Below, in pieces: positions 43,119 to 52,415 of a stretch of 64,000 bases of DNA. Below the pieces are notes generated by a model. That model was not told where the DNA came from, did no database searches, and saw only the letters and a program-made list of their open reading frames with translations. The position numbers and the translations under genes were made by a program. The first letter of the stretch is position 1, and each line of letters starts with the position of its first letter. The stretch covers positions 62,001 to 126,000 of the forward strand of contig JADIZG010000072.1 in assembly GCA_016704895.1 (NCBI GenBank), given 5' to 3'. This stretch comes from Betaproteobacteria bacterium (GTDB lineage: Bacteria; Pseudomonadota; Gammaproteobacteria; Burkholderiales; Casimicrobiaceae).

Positions 43119-43973
43119 TTACTTCGCTGCCGCCACCATGTAGTCGACGGCCGCCTTCACGTCCGCGTCGGGCATCGATGCGGCGCCACCCTTCGGCGGC
43201 ATCACGCCCGCCTTGCCCTGGTAGCCCTTGATCGCGTGGTCGTGGAGCACGTTCGCGCCCTGCGCGATGCGCGCGGACCATGCCGCCTTGTCGCCGAACT
43301 TCGGCGCGCCGGCGATTCCCATGCCGTGGCAGGCGACGCACGCCGTGTCGTAGGCCTTCTTGCCGTCCGTCTTCGCCGGTGTGGCCGAGGCGACGGCGGC
43401 AGGCGCGACCGAGGCGGCGGCTGCAGGGGTGGCGGCTGCAGCCGGCGCAGCGGCGGGGGCCGCCGCGGCCTTCGCGGCGGCGGGCGCAGCGGCAACGGGC
43501 GCGTCCTTCCACGACGCGCCCGCCTTGTTGCCCATGAAGGCGACCGCGCGCTGGACCTCGGCGTCGGTCCGGTCGGCGTTGCCGCCCCGGGGCGGCATCG
43601 CCCGGATACCCGCGATCGCGTGCTGGACAGTGAGCTTCTCGCCCTGCGCGATCACCTTGCCCCAGGCGGCCTTGTCGCCCAGCTTGTGCGCGCCGGCGAT
43701 CCCGGCCTCGTGGCAGGTCTTGCATACCTGTCCGTACACCTGCTCGCCGGTGAGGTTGCCCTTCGGGCCGGACGGCGCGGCGATCTTCACGACGCCGAAC
43801 GGCGCGATGCGCGTAAGGATCGACGCGTCGTCGCCGGTCCCGTGCGCGCGGCCGGTGACGAGTTGCGTGATCAGGATGATCAGCGCGATCGGCACGACGA
43901 ACGCGAGCACGACGACGATGATGAGCTGCTTCGGGGTCTTGATCGGGGAGCTGTGCTGGTCGGGTTCGTTCAT
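43119..43973 (-). CDS. Membrane-anchored diheme cytochrome c5 family protein
   Basis: A 284-residue protein with one N-terminal membrane anchor (IIVVVLAFVVPIALIILITQLV, about 17-38) and two cytochrome c5-like domains, each with a heme site: VCKTCHEAG (about residue 84) and CVACHGMG (about residue 208), with methionine ligands in RAMPPRGG and GVMPPKGG. The domains are joined by a linker of about 45 residues made almost only of alanine and proline. They look like a tandem duplication. A likely electron carrier in the periplasm. ATG 43973 is the conserved start. Confidence 0.88.
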   Translation of the reverse strand: MNEPDQHSSPIKTPKQLIIVVVLAFVVPIALIILITQLVTGRAHGTGDDASILTRIAPFGVVKIAAPSGPKGNLTGEQVYGQVCKTCHEAGIAGAHKLGDKAAWGKVIAQGEKLTVQHAIAGIRAMPPRGGNADRTDAEVQRAVAFMGNKAGASWKDAPVAAAPAAAKAAAAPAAAPAAAATPAAAASVAPAAVASATPAKTDGKKAYDTACVACHGMGIAGAPKFGDKAAWSARIAQGANVLHDHAIKGYQGKAGVMPPKGGAASMPDADVKAAVDYMVAAAK

Positions 43974-44096
43974 GGCGTCGCGTCGGGCGGCGGGGGACGG
44001 CAAACGCGGCATTATACCGGCCTGACCGCGCCTGTCCCGGCCGCGAGGGGCTTTCTGGACGAGGGGGGCCGCAAGCGGCTAAAATGGCCGGTTCGC

Positions 44097-44173
44097 GCGC
44101 CCGTAGCTCAGTTGGATAGAGTATTGGTTTCCGAAGCCAAGGGTCACAGGTTCGAATCCTGTCGGGCGCGCCA
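44097..44173 (+). tRNA. tRNA-Arg (anticodon CCG)
   Basis: 77 bases with encoded CCA. Acceptor arms gcgcccg (44097-44103) and cgggcgc (44163-44169), D-loop tagctcagttggataga, anticodon loop ttCCGaa with CCG at 44131-44133, and T-arm cacaggttcgaatcctg. It reads CGG codons. It stands alone between the cytochrome gene and the tamB end. Confidence 0.97.
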
Positions 44174-44235
44174 CCCTTTCCCCCGCCTCCCGGCGTCCTG
44201 CACGGTCCGCAGGGACGGCCCCCTGGGCGTACCCC

Positions 44236-47200
44236 TCAGTCGAAGCTCCGCCGGTAGGCGATCCCGAGGCCGCTCGCGGTCCCGGTCTCGGCGCGCAGCG
44301 TGATCGACTGCGTGAGCGTGTACTCGAGCCGCAGCACGTTGGTCGCGACCGTGATGCCTTGCTCGTAGACGAGCGACAGGCGGTCGTTGAGGCGCTTGTT
44401 GAACGCGACGACCGCGTTGGCGACGGCCTGTCCGCCTGCGGTGAGCGCCGTCTGGCTGCGGAACGACACGTCGTCGAGGCCGATCTGCCGCGCGATCGTC
44501 GTCGCGTACGGCCGCTCGTTCACGCCGAACAGCAGCGACGACGCGGCCGAGATCGCCGAGATGTCGGCGCCGGTCGACCGGTCGAGGCCGCGGCCGGTGA
44601 TGAGCCAGGCGAGTTTCTCGCCGTCGGGCATCGCCGGCGTCGAGACGAGCCGCACGCGCGGCACGCGCACGCTGCCGGTGAGCTCGACGCCCACCTCGAC
44701 GGGCAGGTTGGCGCGGATCGCGAGGATGTCGAGCGCCGGATTGTCGAGCGGCCCGTCGAACACGAGGCGCGCGCGCTCGCGGTCGAGGTCGAGGCGCTGG
44801 CCGAACGCGTAGTACGTGCCGTGCGTGGCGAGGATCACGCCCCGTGCCTCGAGGCGGCCGTCCTGCGCGCTCGCGATCTTCAGGCGTCCGCCCAGGTTGG
44901 CCTCCAGCCCTTCCCCGGCGAACGACAGGCGGTTGCCGAGATCGACGTCGAGCGCGAGCGCGAGCGCACTGCCGAGGCGATCGTCGCGCGGCGCCGCCGG
45001 CGGCGGCCGCCCGCGCACGACGACGTCCGGGGACAGCGTCGCGCCCGGCGTGCGCTCGTACTCGATGCGGCCTTCGTCGACGCTCACGCTGCCCAGGATC
45101 GCGAGGCGGCCGTCGACGAGCGCGAGCGTTCCTTCGCCGGTCGCGACGATGCGCCGGTCCGGGCGGTTGAGCACGCGCAGACGGGTCGCCGTCCACGCGA
45201 GCTTCGTGCCGAGGCCTTCGGGCTCGCCCTCGCGGCGCGCGCGCGCCAGCGTGCCGCTCGCGCGGAACGTGCCGTCGCCCGCGCGGAACGAGAGCCCGTC
45301 GAGCGTGACCGCGCCCCGGTCGATGGTCGCGGCGAGGACGCCCTCGCCGAAGTGCAGGCCCCACTGCGGCGCGTCGAAGCGCAGCGCCTCGCCGGCGATC
45401 TTCCCCGCCAGGACCGGTGTCCCGAGCGTCCCCGTCGCCTCGAGTGCGACGCGCAGGCGGCCGTCGGCGGTCGCGGTCGTGCCGAGCCAGGGTTGCAGCA
45501 GCTTGAGCGACGGCCACTCGCCGTCGAAGCGCGCGGTGAGCGGCGCGTCGCCGCGAAGCGTGCCCGGCGCGGCGGTGGGCGAAGGCGCGATCGCGAACGA
45601 CAGCGTGGCGCTCCCGCTCCGCTCGGAGGCGAGCGTCGCGGTGCCGTCGATCGCATCGCTCGCGAAGCGCACGTCGAGGTCGAGGCGCGAGAGGCCAATC
45701 GACGCCTCCTCGCGCGACGCGCCCGATCCGGCGTCGTAGCGCACGTCGCCGCGCTCGCGGCGGATCGAGATCGTGCCTCCGAGGCGGGGGGTCGCCGCGA
45801 TCGACCAGGCCCCGCCGAACGCGACGTCGGTCGTGAACGGCAGGCTCGCGCCCGCGAGCCGTGCGACCGTCTCCGCGGGCACGCCGGTGAACGCGCCGTG
45901 CGACGTGATCCGGCCCTGCTCGACCAGCAGGTCGTCGACGCGGAACTCGCCGTCGGCGAAACGCAGGCGCGCCGAGGCGAGCGCGACGCGGTCGCGCGCG
46001 AGCTCGAGCTTCGCGGGCGCCTCGAGCCGGACGTCCGCACGGCCCGACGACCGGAACGCCTCCAGGGCCCCCCGCCACTGCACCGTTTCGGCGTCGAACG
46101 CGCCGGCGAGCGACGTCTCGACGTCGTTGTCGGCGATGCGCGCGCGCACGACCGCGCGATGCTCGTCCGGCGTTCCGCGCACGGCGGCCGCGATGCTCGC
46201 GAGCCGGACGCCGGCGGCGACGACGTCGCGCGCGTCGAGGTCGAGCTCGATCGGCTTCTTGCCGGGCGGGACGCCGGGTATCTGCGCCCACGCGACGCGG
46301 GCGTCGAGCTTCGCGGCGGCGAATCCGGCGCCCGCGCGCAGGCGCTCGCCCTGCACGCGAGCGTCGACGCCGACGTTGCCCGGCACGAGCGACACCGTGC
46401 CCTTCGCGGCGAGGCGGCCTTCGAGGGGAGCGGGCAGCCAGGCGTCGGCGAGCGGTCGCGCGGCGTCGAGCTTCGGCAGGTCGACGTCGAACGCGATCGC
46501 GTCGCCCAGGCGTCCCGCGTTGCCCTTCGCGACGACGCGGCCGCCGGCGACGCGCGCGTCGACCGCGACGTCGCGCGCCTCGGTGCCGGTGATCCTGCCG
46601 CGTGCCGTGCCGGCGAGCGCGACACCCGACAGGCGCGATCCGTCCGCGATCGACGCGTCGATGTCCGCGCGCCACGGCGCGGCGAGCGCACCGGTCGCGC
46701 TCACGCGGCCGTCGAGCGACCCTTTCGGAAACGCGCCGAACCGGGAGGGGTCGAATGTCGAGAGCGTCGCGCGAGCGTCGAACGCGATCGGTTCGTCCAG
46801 CGAAATCGTTCCTTCGCCGGCCAGCCGCGCGTCGCCCGCCGTCGCCCGTAGCTGCGACAGCGTGACCCGGCGCCCGGCGATCGTCGCGTCGAACGCTGCG
46901 GCGAATTGCCGGCTGCGATCGGCAAGGTCGGCGCGCACGCGCTGCACGTTCGCATCGAGGGTCGCGTCGACGCGACCCGCGATCCGCGTCGTGACGAGCC
47001 TGCCGTGGATCCTGGCGAGGTCGACGTTCGCGACGTCCAGCGTCCCGGTGAGGGCGGACGAAGCGAGCGCGACGCTCGCGCGGCCGCGTGCGGTGCCTCC
47101 GCCGGGCAGCGTCGCGGCGATGCCGTCGAGCGCCAGCGCTTCGTCGTCGGCGGCGTAGTTCGCGTTCAGCGATGCGAGCGGCAGGCCGCCCGCGTCGATC

Positions 47201-48138
47201 GCGCCGGCCACCCGGTTCGTCGCCTCCAGGGTGCCTGCGAATCCCCGGCCCATCGGCTTCAGCGTGACGTGCGCGTCGATCGCCGTCGCGGGCCACTGCG
47301 CGTCGATCGCCGCCAGGTTCGCTTCCGCGAGATCGACGGTGGCGGACGCGATCGCGGATCGCGCGAACGGCGTCAGCGTGGCGCGTGCGCGGAGGCCGGC
47401 GCCGCGCGCTCGGCCCGACGCGTCGACGGCGATGTCAGCGAGCGTCCCGCCCAGCGTCGCCTTCGCGTCGATGCCGGCGAGGCTCGCGTCGCCGGCGAAC
47501 GCGAGCTCGCCCGCGAGCGCGAGCGGCGCGGTCGCGCCCAGCGTCGCGTTGGCCGAGAGCGTTCCCCGGTCGAACACGAAGGCGAGGTCGCGGATCCGAT
47601 GCTCGCTCGGGCTCGCGGAATAGCCGAACGCCAGGCCGCGCACGTGGCCCGAGCGCGGCCCCAGCACCCAGTCGAGTCGCCCCACCGCGACGCGGTCGAT
47701 CGTGAGCGGGAACGGCAGCACGAGCGCCGTCGGCGGCGCGGTCGCCGTGTCGGATCCCTTCACCGCGACCACGACGGTCCGGGCGCCCAGCCCGCGGACG
47801 TGGACGCGGCGCTCGACGAGCGCCAGCGGCGACCAGTCGAGCGCTAGGTCGTGCGCCTCCAGCTGCGTCTCCGGTCCGGTCCACGTGATGCGCCCGACGC
47901 GCACCGTCGACAGCAGCGATCCTTCCGCGCCTTCGATCGCGAGGCGCCCTTCGCTGCGGGCGATGATCTCGCGCACGGCAAGGTCGAGCGCCGCCTGCGT
48001 CCCGAGGAACACGAATGCCGCGCCCGCGAGCGCGACGGCGACGATCGCGACCGCCGCCGGAACCGCGAGCGCCACGCGTGCCCAGCGCCGCCCCGCGGGG
48101 CGGGGCGCCCGCTCGTCGCGGTCGGGGGCGCCGTCCAT
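44236..48138 (-). CDS. tamB: Translocation and assembly module protein TamB
   Basis: A protein of 1300 residues with one N-terminal membrane anchor (VALAVPAAVAIVAVALAGAAFVFL, about 21-44), a very long beta-helical region made of repeated short strands, and a C-terminal TamB (DUF490) domain ending in LRAETGTASGLGIAYRRSFD. TamB spans the periplasm and moves phospholipid and autotransporters to the outer membrane with TamA. Its ATG shares the A of the tamA TGA stop, so the pair is translationally coupled. The frame is intact over 3.9 kb. Confidence 0.92.
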   Translation of the reverse strand: MDGAPDRDERAPRPAGRRWARVALAVPAAVAIVAVALAGAAFVFLGTQAALDLAVREIIARSEGRLAIEGAEGSLLSTVRVGRITWTGPETQLEAHDLALDWSPLALVERRVHVRGLGARTVVVAVKGSDTATAPPTALVLPFPLTIDRVAVGRLDWVLGPRSGHVRGLAFGYSASPSEHRIRDLAFVFDRGTLSANATLGATAPLALAGELAFAGDASLAGIDAKATLGGTLADIAVDASGRARGAGLRARATLTPFARSAIASATVDLAEANLAAIDAQWPATAIDAHVTLKPMGRGFAGTLEATNRVAGAIDAGGLPLASLNANYAADDEALALDGIAATLPGGGTARGRASVALASSALTGTLDVANVDLARIHGRLVTTRIAGRVDATLDANVQRVRADLADRSRQFAAAFDATIAGRRVTLSQLRATAGDARLAGEGTISLDEPIAFDARATLSTFDPSRFGAFPKGSLDGRVSATGALAAPWRADIDASIADGSRLSGVALAGTARGRITGTEARDVAVDARVAGGRVVAKGNAGRLGDAIAFDVDLPKLDAARPLADAWLPAPLEGRLAAKGTVSLVPGNVGVDARVQGERLRAGAGFAAAKLDARVAWAQIPGVPPGKKPIELDLDARDVVAAGVRLASIAAAVRGTPDEHRAVVRARIADNDVETSLAGAFDAETVQWRGALEAFRSSGRADVRLEAPAKLELARDRVALASARLRFADGEFRVDDLLVEQGRITSHGAFTGVPAETVARLAGASLPFTTDVAFGGAWSIAATPRLGGTISIRRERGDVRYDAGSGASREEASIGLSRLDLDVRFASDAIDGTATLASERSGSATLSFAIAPSPTAAPGTLRGDAPLTARFDGEWPSLKLLQPWLGTTATADGRLRVALEATGTLGTPVLAGKIAGEALRFDAPQWGLHFGEGVLAATIDRGAVTLDGLSFRAGDGTFRASGTLARARREGEPEGLGTKLAWTATRLRVLNRPDRRIVATGEGTLALVDGRLAILGSVSVDEGRIEYERTPGATLSPDVVVRGRPPPAAPRDDRLGSALALALDVDLGNRLSFAGEGLEANLGGRLKIASAQDGRLEARGVILATHGTYYAFGQRLDLDRERARLVFDGPLDNPALDILAIRANLPVEVGVELTGSVRVPRVRLVSTPAMPDGEKLAWLITGRGLDRSTGADISAISAASSLLFGVNERPYATTIARQIGLDDVSFRSQTALTAGGQAVANAVVAFNKRLNDRLSLVYEQGITVATNVLRLEYTLTQSITLRAETGTASGLGIAYRRSFD

Positions 48139-50294
48139 CAGAACGCGAGTCCCACCGAGAAGTGCAGGCGCACGTTGGCGTCGTCCTGGCCGTACGCGAC
48201 GTCGACGCGGAACGGGCCGATCGGCGTGCGGATGCGGGCGCCCACGCCGTAGCCGATCGAGAGGTCCGCGAGGTCCTTCGCCTCGTCGCAGGCCGTGCCC
48301 GCGTCGACGAACACCGCCGCGCCGAACGTGTCGTTGATCCAGCGCACCGCCTCGACGCTCGCGAGCGCGTAGTAGCGGCCGGGCAGCACGGTGTCGCCCT
48401 GCTTCACGCCCAGGCTCTGGTAGGCGTAGCCGCGCACGGTCGAGTCGCCGCCGGTCCGGAACAGCAGCGCGGAGGGCACGCCTTCGCGCGAGCCCGCGAT
48501 CACCGCGCCGGCCTCCGCGCGGACGCTCACGCTGTAGGCGCTGCCGACCGGGCGCCACGCCTGGAACTGCGCGATCACGCGGCCGAAGCCGCGCGACGAC
48601 GCGCCCGGGATCCCGCCCCCCGCCTGCAGCATGAACGTGTAACCCTTCGTCGGCGAGACGAGGTCGTCGACCTCGCGCCGCGTCCACGCGCCGTCGACGA
48701 AGAGCGCGTGCGCATCGCCGTCCTCGCCGTCCTGCGGAAGCTGCTGGTCGAGGTAGTACGCCGCACCGAACGCGAGTTGCCGCCGCTCCTCGACCGACTG
48801 GCGCCGCCACGCGGCGAGCGCGGTCCGCGTGACGAGGTTCTCGATGTCGGTGCGCTCGATCTGCGCTCCCCAGGAATCGCGCCAGCCGCGCTCGTCGGGC
48901 GGCTGGACGAAGCGCGCCGCGATGCCCTGCACCTTGGACTCGACGCGCGCGTCGACGTTGAACTGCAGGGCGCGGCCGCCGAAGTCGACGTCGCGCCACA
49001 GGAAGTTGCCGCGCCAGCGCGTGTCGGTCGAGAAGCCGACCCCCGCCTCGAGGCGCTTCGTCGGCGCCTCGATGACGTTCACGCGCACGGTCGCCTCGGC
49101 GGCCTGGGCGGGATCGGGGTCGATCTCCGCGTGGACGCTCGCGAAATAGCCGCTGGCATCCAGGCGTCGCACGAACGTGTCGAGCGCCTCGCGCGTGTAC
49201 GGGTCGCCGCGGCGGGCGGTCGAGAAGTTGCGCACGACCGAGGGCGGATAGCGCTCGAGCCCGCGCACCTCGAGCGCGCCGATCGAGAACGGCGGACCGC
49301 TCTCGATCTCGATCTCGAGATCGGCGGCGCGCCCGGCGGGATCGACGTCCGCGAGGCTGCGCGCGATCGTGGCCGCCGCGTAGGGGCTCGCGCGCATCGT
49401 GTCGACCGCGCGCGTCTTCGCGATCTCCCAGCCGCGGTTGCGGAACACCTCGCCGCGCCCGAGCAGCCAGCCGTCCTTCGTGCGGGCGATCGCGTCGGTT
49501 CCCGTGGGCACGTCGCGGGCCGCCGGCCCCGTCACGTCGATGCGCACCGAGCGCACGCGCGAGGCCTCGCCCGGCACGACCCTGAGCGTGACCTCGATCG
49601 GATCGGCCGAGCGGTCGATGGCCACGCTCGCCTCGGCGGAGAAGAAGCCTTCGGCGTCGGCGGCGGCGCGTGCCTGCGCGGGCGCCTCGCGAACGAGGCG
49701 CTCGAGCAGCAGTTCGGTCATGTCGGCGAAGTCCTGCCAGCGGACGAGGTCGACGTTGCCGCGGATCGCCGGGACGAGCGCCGAGGGCGCGTCGATCGTC
49801 GCGCGATAGCGAACGGCGTCCGGCGCGCGCGCGCGGACGGTGGCGGGGGAACTCGAGTCGGGGGTCGGCGGTGCGGCGGGACCGGCGGCGTCAGTCGCCG
49901 CGTGGGCCGCGCTCGCCGCGAGCATCGCCGCCGCGAGCGTGTTGCGCGCTCGCCGGCGCCAGGTCGCACGCGCCGCTGCAGCGGGCGCCATCGTCATCGG
50001 CCGGGGAACCGGCGGCGAGTCGCCGACCGGAGCATAGGGCGGATTGTCGGGCGACCATCCGCGCGGATAGTCGAGGGGGCGCGGGGTCGGGGCCGAAACC
50101 AGGTCGGACGAACCCAGCGGCGCGAGCCACGGGACCTCGCGGCGCGGCCAGTCGAGCTGCACCTCGGTCGGGGCTCCGCCCAGGAACCAGAGGACGGGGT
50201 CGGAGCCCAGCTGCGCGTTGCGGTCGTACCAGCGCGCGCAGCCCCCGAGCGCGGACGCCGCGAGGACGACGAGGACCAACTGGGCACGGCGCAT
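48138..50294 (-). CDS. tamA: Outer-membrane translocation and assembly module protein TamA
   Basis: The BamA/Omp85-family barrel of the TAM complex: three N-terminal POTRA-like domains (about 170-430; one begins IGALEVRGLERYPPSVV) and a C-terminal bacterial surface antigen barrel with the VRGY-type motif GGDSTVRGYAYQ and the final strand NVRLHFSVGLAF. The 718-residue frame is odd at the front: residues 1-99 look like a separate lipoprotein (lipobox LGGC, then a proline-rich stretch), and a second signal peptide follows from ATG 49997 or 49991. The true TamA start may be there. tamB is directly downstream. Confidence 0.88.
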   Translation of the reverse strand: MRRAQLVLVVLAASALGGCARWYDRNAQLGSDPVLWFLGGAPTEVQLDWPRREVPWLAPLGSSDLVSAPTPRPLDYPRGWSPDNPPYAPVGDSPPVPRPMTMAPAAAARATWRRRARNTLAAAMLAASAAHAATDAAGPAAPPTPDSSSPATVRARAPDAVRYRATIDAPSALVPAIRGNVDLVRWQDFADMTELLLERLVREAPAQARAAADAEGFFSAEASVAIDRSADPIEVTLRVVPGEASRVRSVRIDVTGPAARDVPTGTDAIARTKDGWLLGRGEVFRNRGWEIAKTRAVDTMRASPYAAATIARSLADVDPAGRAADLEIEIESGPPFSIGALEVRGLERYPPSVVRNFSTARRGDPYTREALDTFVRRLDASGYFASVHAEIDPDPAQAAEATVRVNVIEAPTKRLEAGVGFSTDTRWRGNFLWRDVDFGGRALQFNVDARVESKVQGIAARFVQPPDERGWRDSWGAQIERTDIENLVTRTALAAWRRQSVEERRQLAFGAAYYLDQQLPQDGEDGDAHALFVDGAWTRREVDDLVSPTKGYTFMLQAGGGIPGASSRGFGRVIAQFQAWRPVGSAYSVSVRAEAGAVIAGSREGVPSALLFRTGGDSTVRGYAYQSLGVKQGDTVLPGRYYALASVEAVRWINDTFGAAVFVDAGTACDEAKDLADLSIGYGVGARIRTPIGPFRVDVAYGQDDANVRLHFSVGLAF

Positions 50295-50432
50295 GGCGTT
50301 CTCCTGACGTGGGGCCGGGGCGGCGTCGATTGCGTGACGAGGGAGCCCCCCGGCCTGGACGGGCTAGTCTCTCACAACCCCCTCGCAGGAAACATGCCGG
50401 CGTCATGGCGAAGGCCCCTCCCGGCACGCGAC

Positions 50433-50450
50433 CGTGGCCGAAAAGCCACG
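50433..50450 (-). terminator. Short hairpin after the barrel-protein gene
   Basis: cgtggc (50433-50438) and gccacg (50445-50450) around cgaaaa, ten bases beyond the stop of the minus-strand barrel gene. A weak stem without a T run. Confidence 0.3.
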
Positions 50451-50460
50451 ATCCCGGGCG

Positions 50461-51369
50461 TCAGAACCGCGCCTGGAACGTGATGCCCAGCAGAGGCGCG
50501 GGGTCGAAATCCTGCGAGACGAGCTCGTTGCCGTCGCGGTCGTGCACGGTGAGCTCGCCGCCGACGGCGACGCCCGCGTAGAGGTCGAGGCGCGACGCCG
50601 GCGCAGGGCGCCAGGTGGCGCGGAGCATGAGCGGGATCGATTTCCTCTCGCCGATGCCGTCCGGCGTCGGGCCGTTGCGGTCGAGCCTGAACCGGTGGGT
50701 CCGCCACGCGCCGCCGCCGGCGATTTCCCAGCGGTCGTCCAGTGTCCAGGCAAGCTCGAGACCTGCGCCTCCCGCCGGCCCCGCCTGGGTCGGGTTGGCG
50801 AGCCGCAGCCGGTCGTTGATGCGCCAGTCGACCAGCACGACGGGGAACGCCTTGGTGTCGTCGATCTCGCGGAAGATCCCCGCCCCGATCCCCAGCGTGA
50901 GGTCCTTCGAGTACGCCTTGCTCACCGCGAGGATCGCGCCCCAGTTGAGCGCGTCGCTGCTGCTCGCGCCGGATTCGTAGGCCCACTGGACCGTCGGGAT
51001 CGCGGTGAAGGTCAGGCCGGCCTCGGCCGCGTAGACGAACGTCGCGCCGATGCTCGGCCGGTGCAGTTGCCCCCAGGGCGCTGCGCCGAACGCGGCGGGG
51101 CTCGAGAAATTCCAGTCCTCGTAGTCGTAGCGCAGCGTGAAGCCGGCCGTCAGCTCGGGCGTGAACTGGCGCAGCACGCTCCCGATCGCGAAGACGCCGC
51201 TCCCGTGGAAGTCGCCGCCGCCGTCGATGTCGGCGTCGAGCTGCGTGTACGCGGTGATCGACCCGCTCGTCACCGTCGCGCCGACGGGAAGGCGCTGGGC
51301 CAGCGCACCTGCGGACGGGAGCGCCAGGGCGGCAAGGGCGACGGCGAGGAGGCGTGCGGGGACGGGCAT
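50461..51369 (-). CDS. Outer-membrane beta-barrel protein of unknown function (DUF6268-like)
   Basis: A 302-residue exported protein. The signal peptide (LLAVALAALALPSAGALAQ) is followed by alternating amphipathic strands such as SGSITAYTQLDADIDGG, LTAGFTLRYDYEDWNF and RLDLYAGVAVGGELTV, and it ends with phenylalanine in PLLGITFQARF, the usual terminal barrel strand. The layout resembles DUF6268 proteins. No ligand or function can be named. ATG 51369 is chosen at the signal peptide. Confidence 0.7.
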   Translation of the reverse strand: MPVPARLLAVALAALALPSAGALAQRLPVGATVTSGSITAYTQLDADIDGGGDFHGSGVFAIGSVLRQFTPELTAGFTLRYDYEDWNFSSPAAFGAAPWGQLHRPSIGATFVYAAEAGLTFTAIPTVQWAYESGASSSDALNWGAILAVSKAYSKDLTLGIGAGIFREIDDTKAFPVVLVDWRINDRLRLANPTQAGPAGGAGLELAWTLDDRWEIAGGGAWRTHRFRLDRNGPTPDGIGERKSIPLMLRATWRPAPASRLDLYAGVAVGGELTVHDRDGNELVSQDFDPAPLLGITFQARF

Positions 51370-51795
51370 GGGGCGGTGGCTCCGGGTTCGGGATGCGGGA
51401 ATCGTGGGCGCGCGCCGCCGCGAGTACGTGCCGGCGCGTTCAAACGCGAATTGTAGCCGGCTTGCTGCACTGCCGAACCGCCGCCCGTATTGCGACGTGC
51501 CGGCGCGCTCCCGGCATCGGGAGAGCCGTGCCAGCCGTGCGCGGCTGCGAGGCATGCCGACGGCATGAAGCGGATGGCGGGGACGGAAAGCGATGCGGCG
51601 GCGGTAGGCAGGCGATTTTTCCGCACTTGACCGCGCGCCGGGACCTCGAATCGAACATTCGTTCGACGGGTGGGGCGGAGGCGAGACCCATTCTCGTGTA
51701 TTACCTTCGAAACTTAATCTAAGTATTTGTTTATTCGAATTTATGGTTTCTGTGGCGAAATCGGCGCTAAGTGATTGTTCGGACAGTGGAAATCG

Positions 51796-51825
51796 TTGAC
51801 TGGCTGCCGAATCGACGTTTATAGT
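51796..51825 (+). promoter_or_regulatory. Promoter of the dcw cluster (Pmra)
   Basis: TTGACT (51796-51801) and TATAGT (51820-51825) with 18 bases between them, a near-consensus sigma70 promoter. Predicted start near 51832 gives a leader of about 130 bases before the mraZ ATG. Confidence 0.75.
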
Positions 51826-51859
51826 GGCGGGAAGTGGGGAATTGTGGGTTTGAGTGGGG
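51825..51859 (+). promoter_or_regulatory. MraZ operator (TGGGN repeats)
   Basis: TGGGG (51835), TGGGT (51845) and TGGGG (51855), each exactly ten bases apart, with a degenerate TGGCG at 51825 in the same phase. Tandem TGGGN boxes with five-base spacers are the known MraZ binding site; here they cover the transcription start, so MraZ should repress its own operon. Confidence 0.82.
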
Positions 51860-51962
51860 TCTTGACGTCGATCGATGAACCCATCGGTTGCCGGGACCCC
51901 TGCCGATCGCGTGATCCAGGGAGAAGTCGTTGGTCAAGTCGGCCCCCGAAGGCGAGCGCTCG

Positions 51963-52415
51963 ATGCCGGTGTTCCGCGGCGTCACCGAGCTCGCGCTCGA
52001 CGCGAAGGGCCGGTTCGCGGTGCCCGCGCGGCACCGCGACGCGATCGTCGCCGAAAGCGGGTCGGCTCTCGTCCTCACTGCCGACCCCTCGCGCTGCCTG
52101 CTCCTCTATCCGCTCGCCGCATGGGAGCCGATCCAGGCGCGACTGATGGCGCTCTCGTCGTTCGACGAACGCATCCGCGGCCTGCAGCGCCTCATCGTGG
52201 GCCACGCCGACGACGTCGAGATCGACGCGTCGGGCCGCATCCTCGTGCCGCCCGCGCTGCGCCGCTACGCGTCGCTGGACAAGCGCGTCGTCCTCGTCGG
52301 GCAGGGGCGCAAGTTCGAGCTGTGGGACGACGCGGCGTGGGCCGCGCGCACCGCGCAGGCGATCGCGTTCGACGGCGGCGGTCTGCCGCCGGAGCTCGAC
52401 GGCTTCTCGCTCTGA
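51963..52415 (+). CDS. mraZ: Transcriptional regulator MraZ
   Basis: A 150-residue DNA-binding protein with two AbrB/SpoVT-like swapped-hairpin domains: GVTELALDAKGRFAVPARHRD at the start and VEIDASGRILVPPALRRYA (about residues 80-98). It represses the dcw cluster by binding TGGGN repeats, which lie just upstream. I chose ATG 51963 because MraZ proteins begin at FxG; a TTG at 51930 with a better ribosome binding site (agggag) would add 11 residues. Confidence 0.92.
   Translation: MPVFRGVTELALDAKGRFAVPARHRDAIVAESGSALVLTADPSRCLLLYPLAAWEPIQARLMALSSFDERIRGLQRLIVGHADDVEIDASGRILVPPALRRYASLDKRVVLVGQGRKFELWDDAAWAARTAQAIAFDGGGLPPELDGFSL

Larger units (their letters stand above)
51370..51962. other. 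Control region upstream of the dcw cluster
   Basis: 593 bases between the barrel gene and mraZ with no other gene. The stretch 51640-51860 is the most A/T-rich DNA in the window and carries the mraZ promoter and the MraZ operator. The part from 51370 to 51640 shows nothing I can identify. Confidence 0.6.

Noticed and set aside
44359..46851. 830-codon plus-strand frame opposite tamB
   Set aside because: A shadow of the intact tamB frame; composed mostly of Arg, Ala, Glu and Val with no domain.
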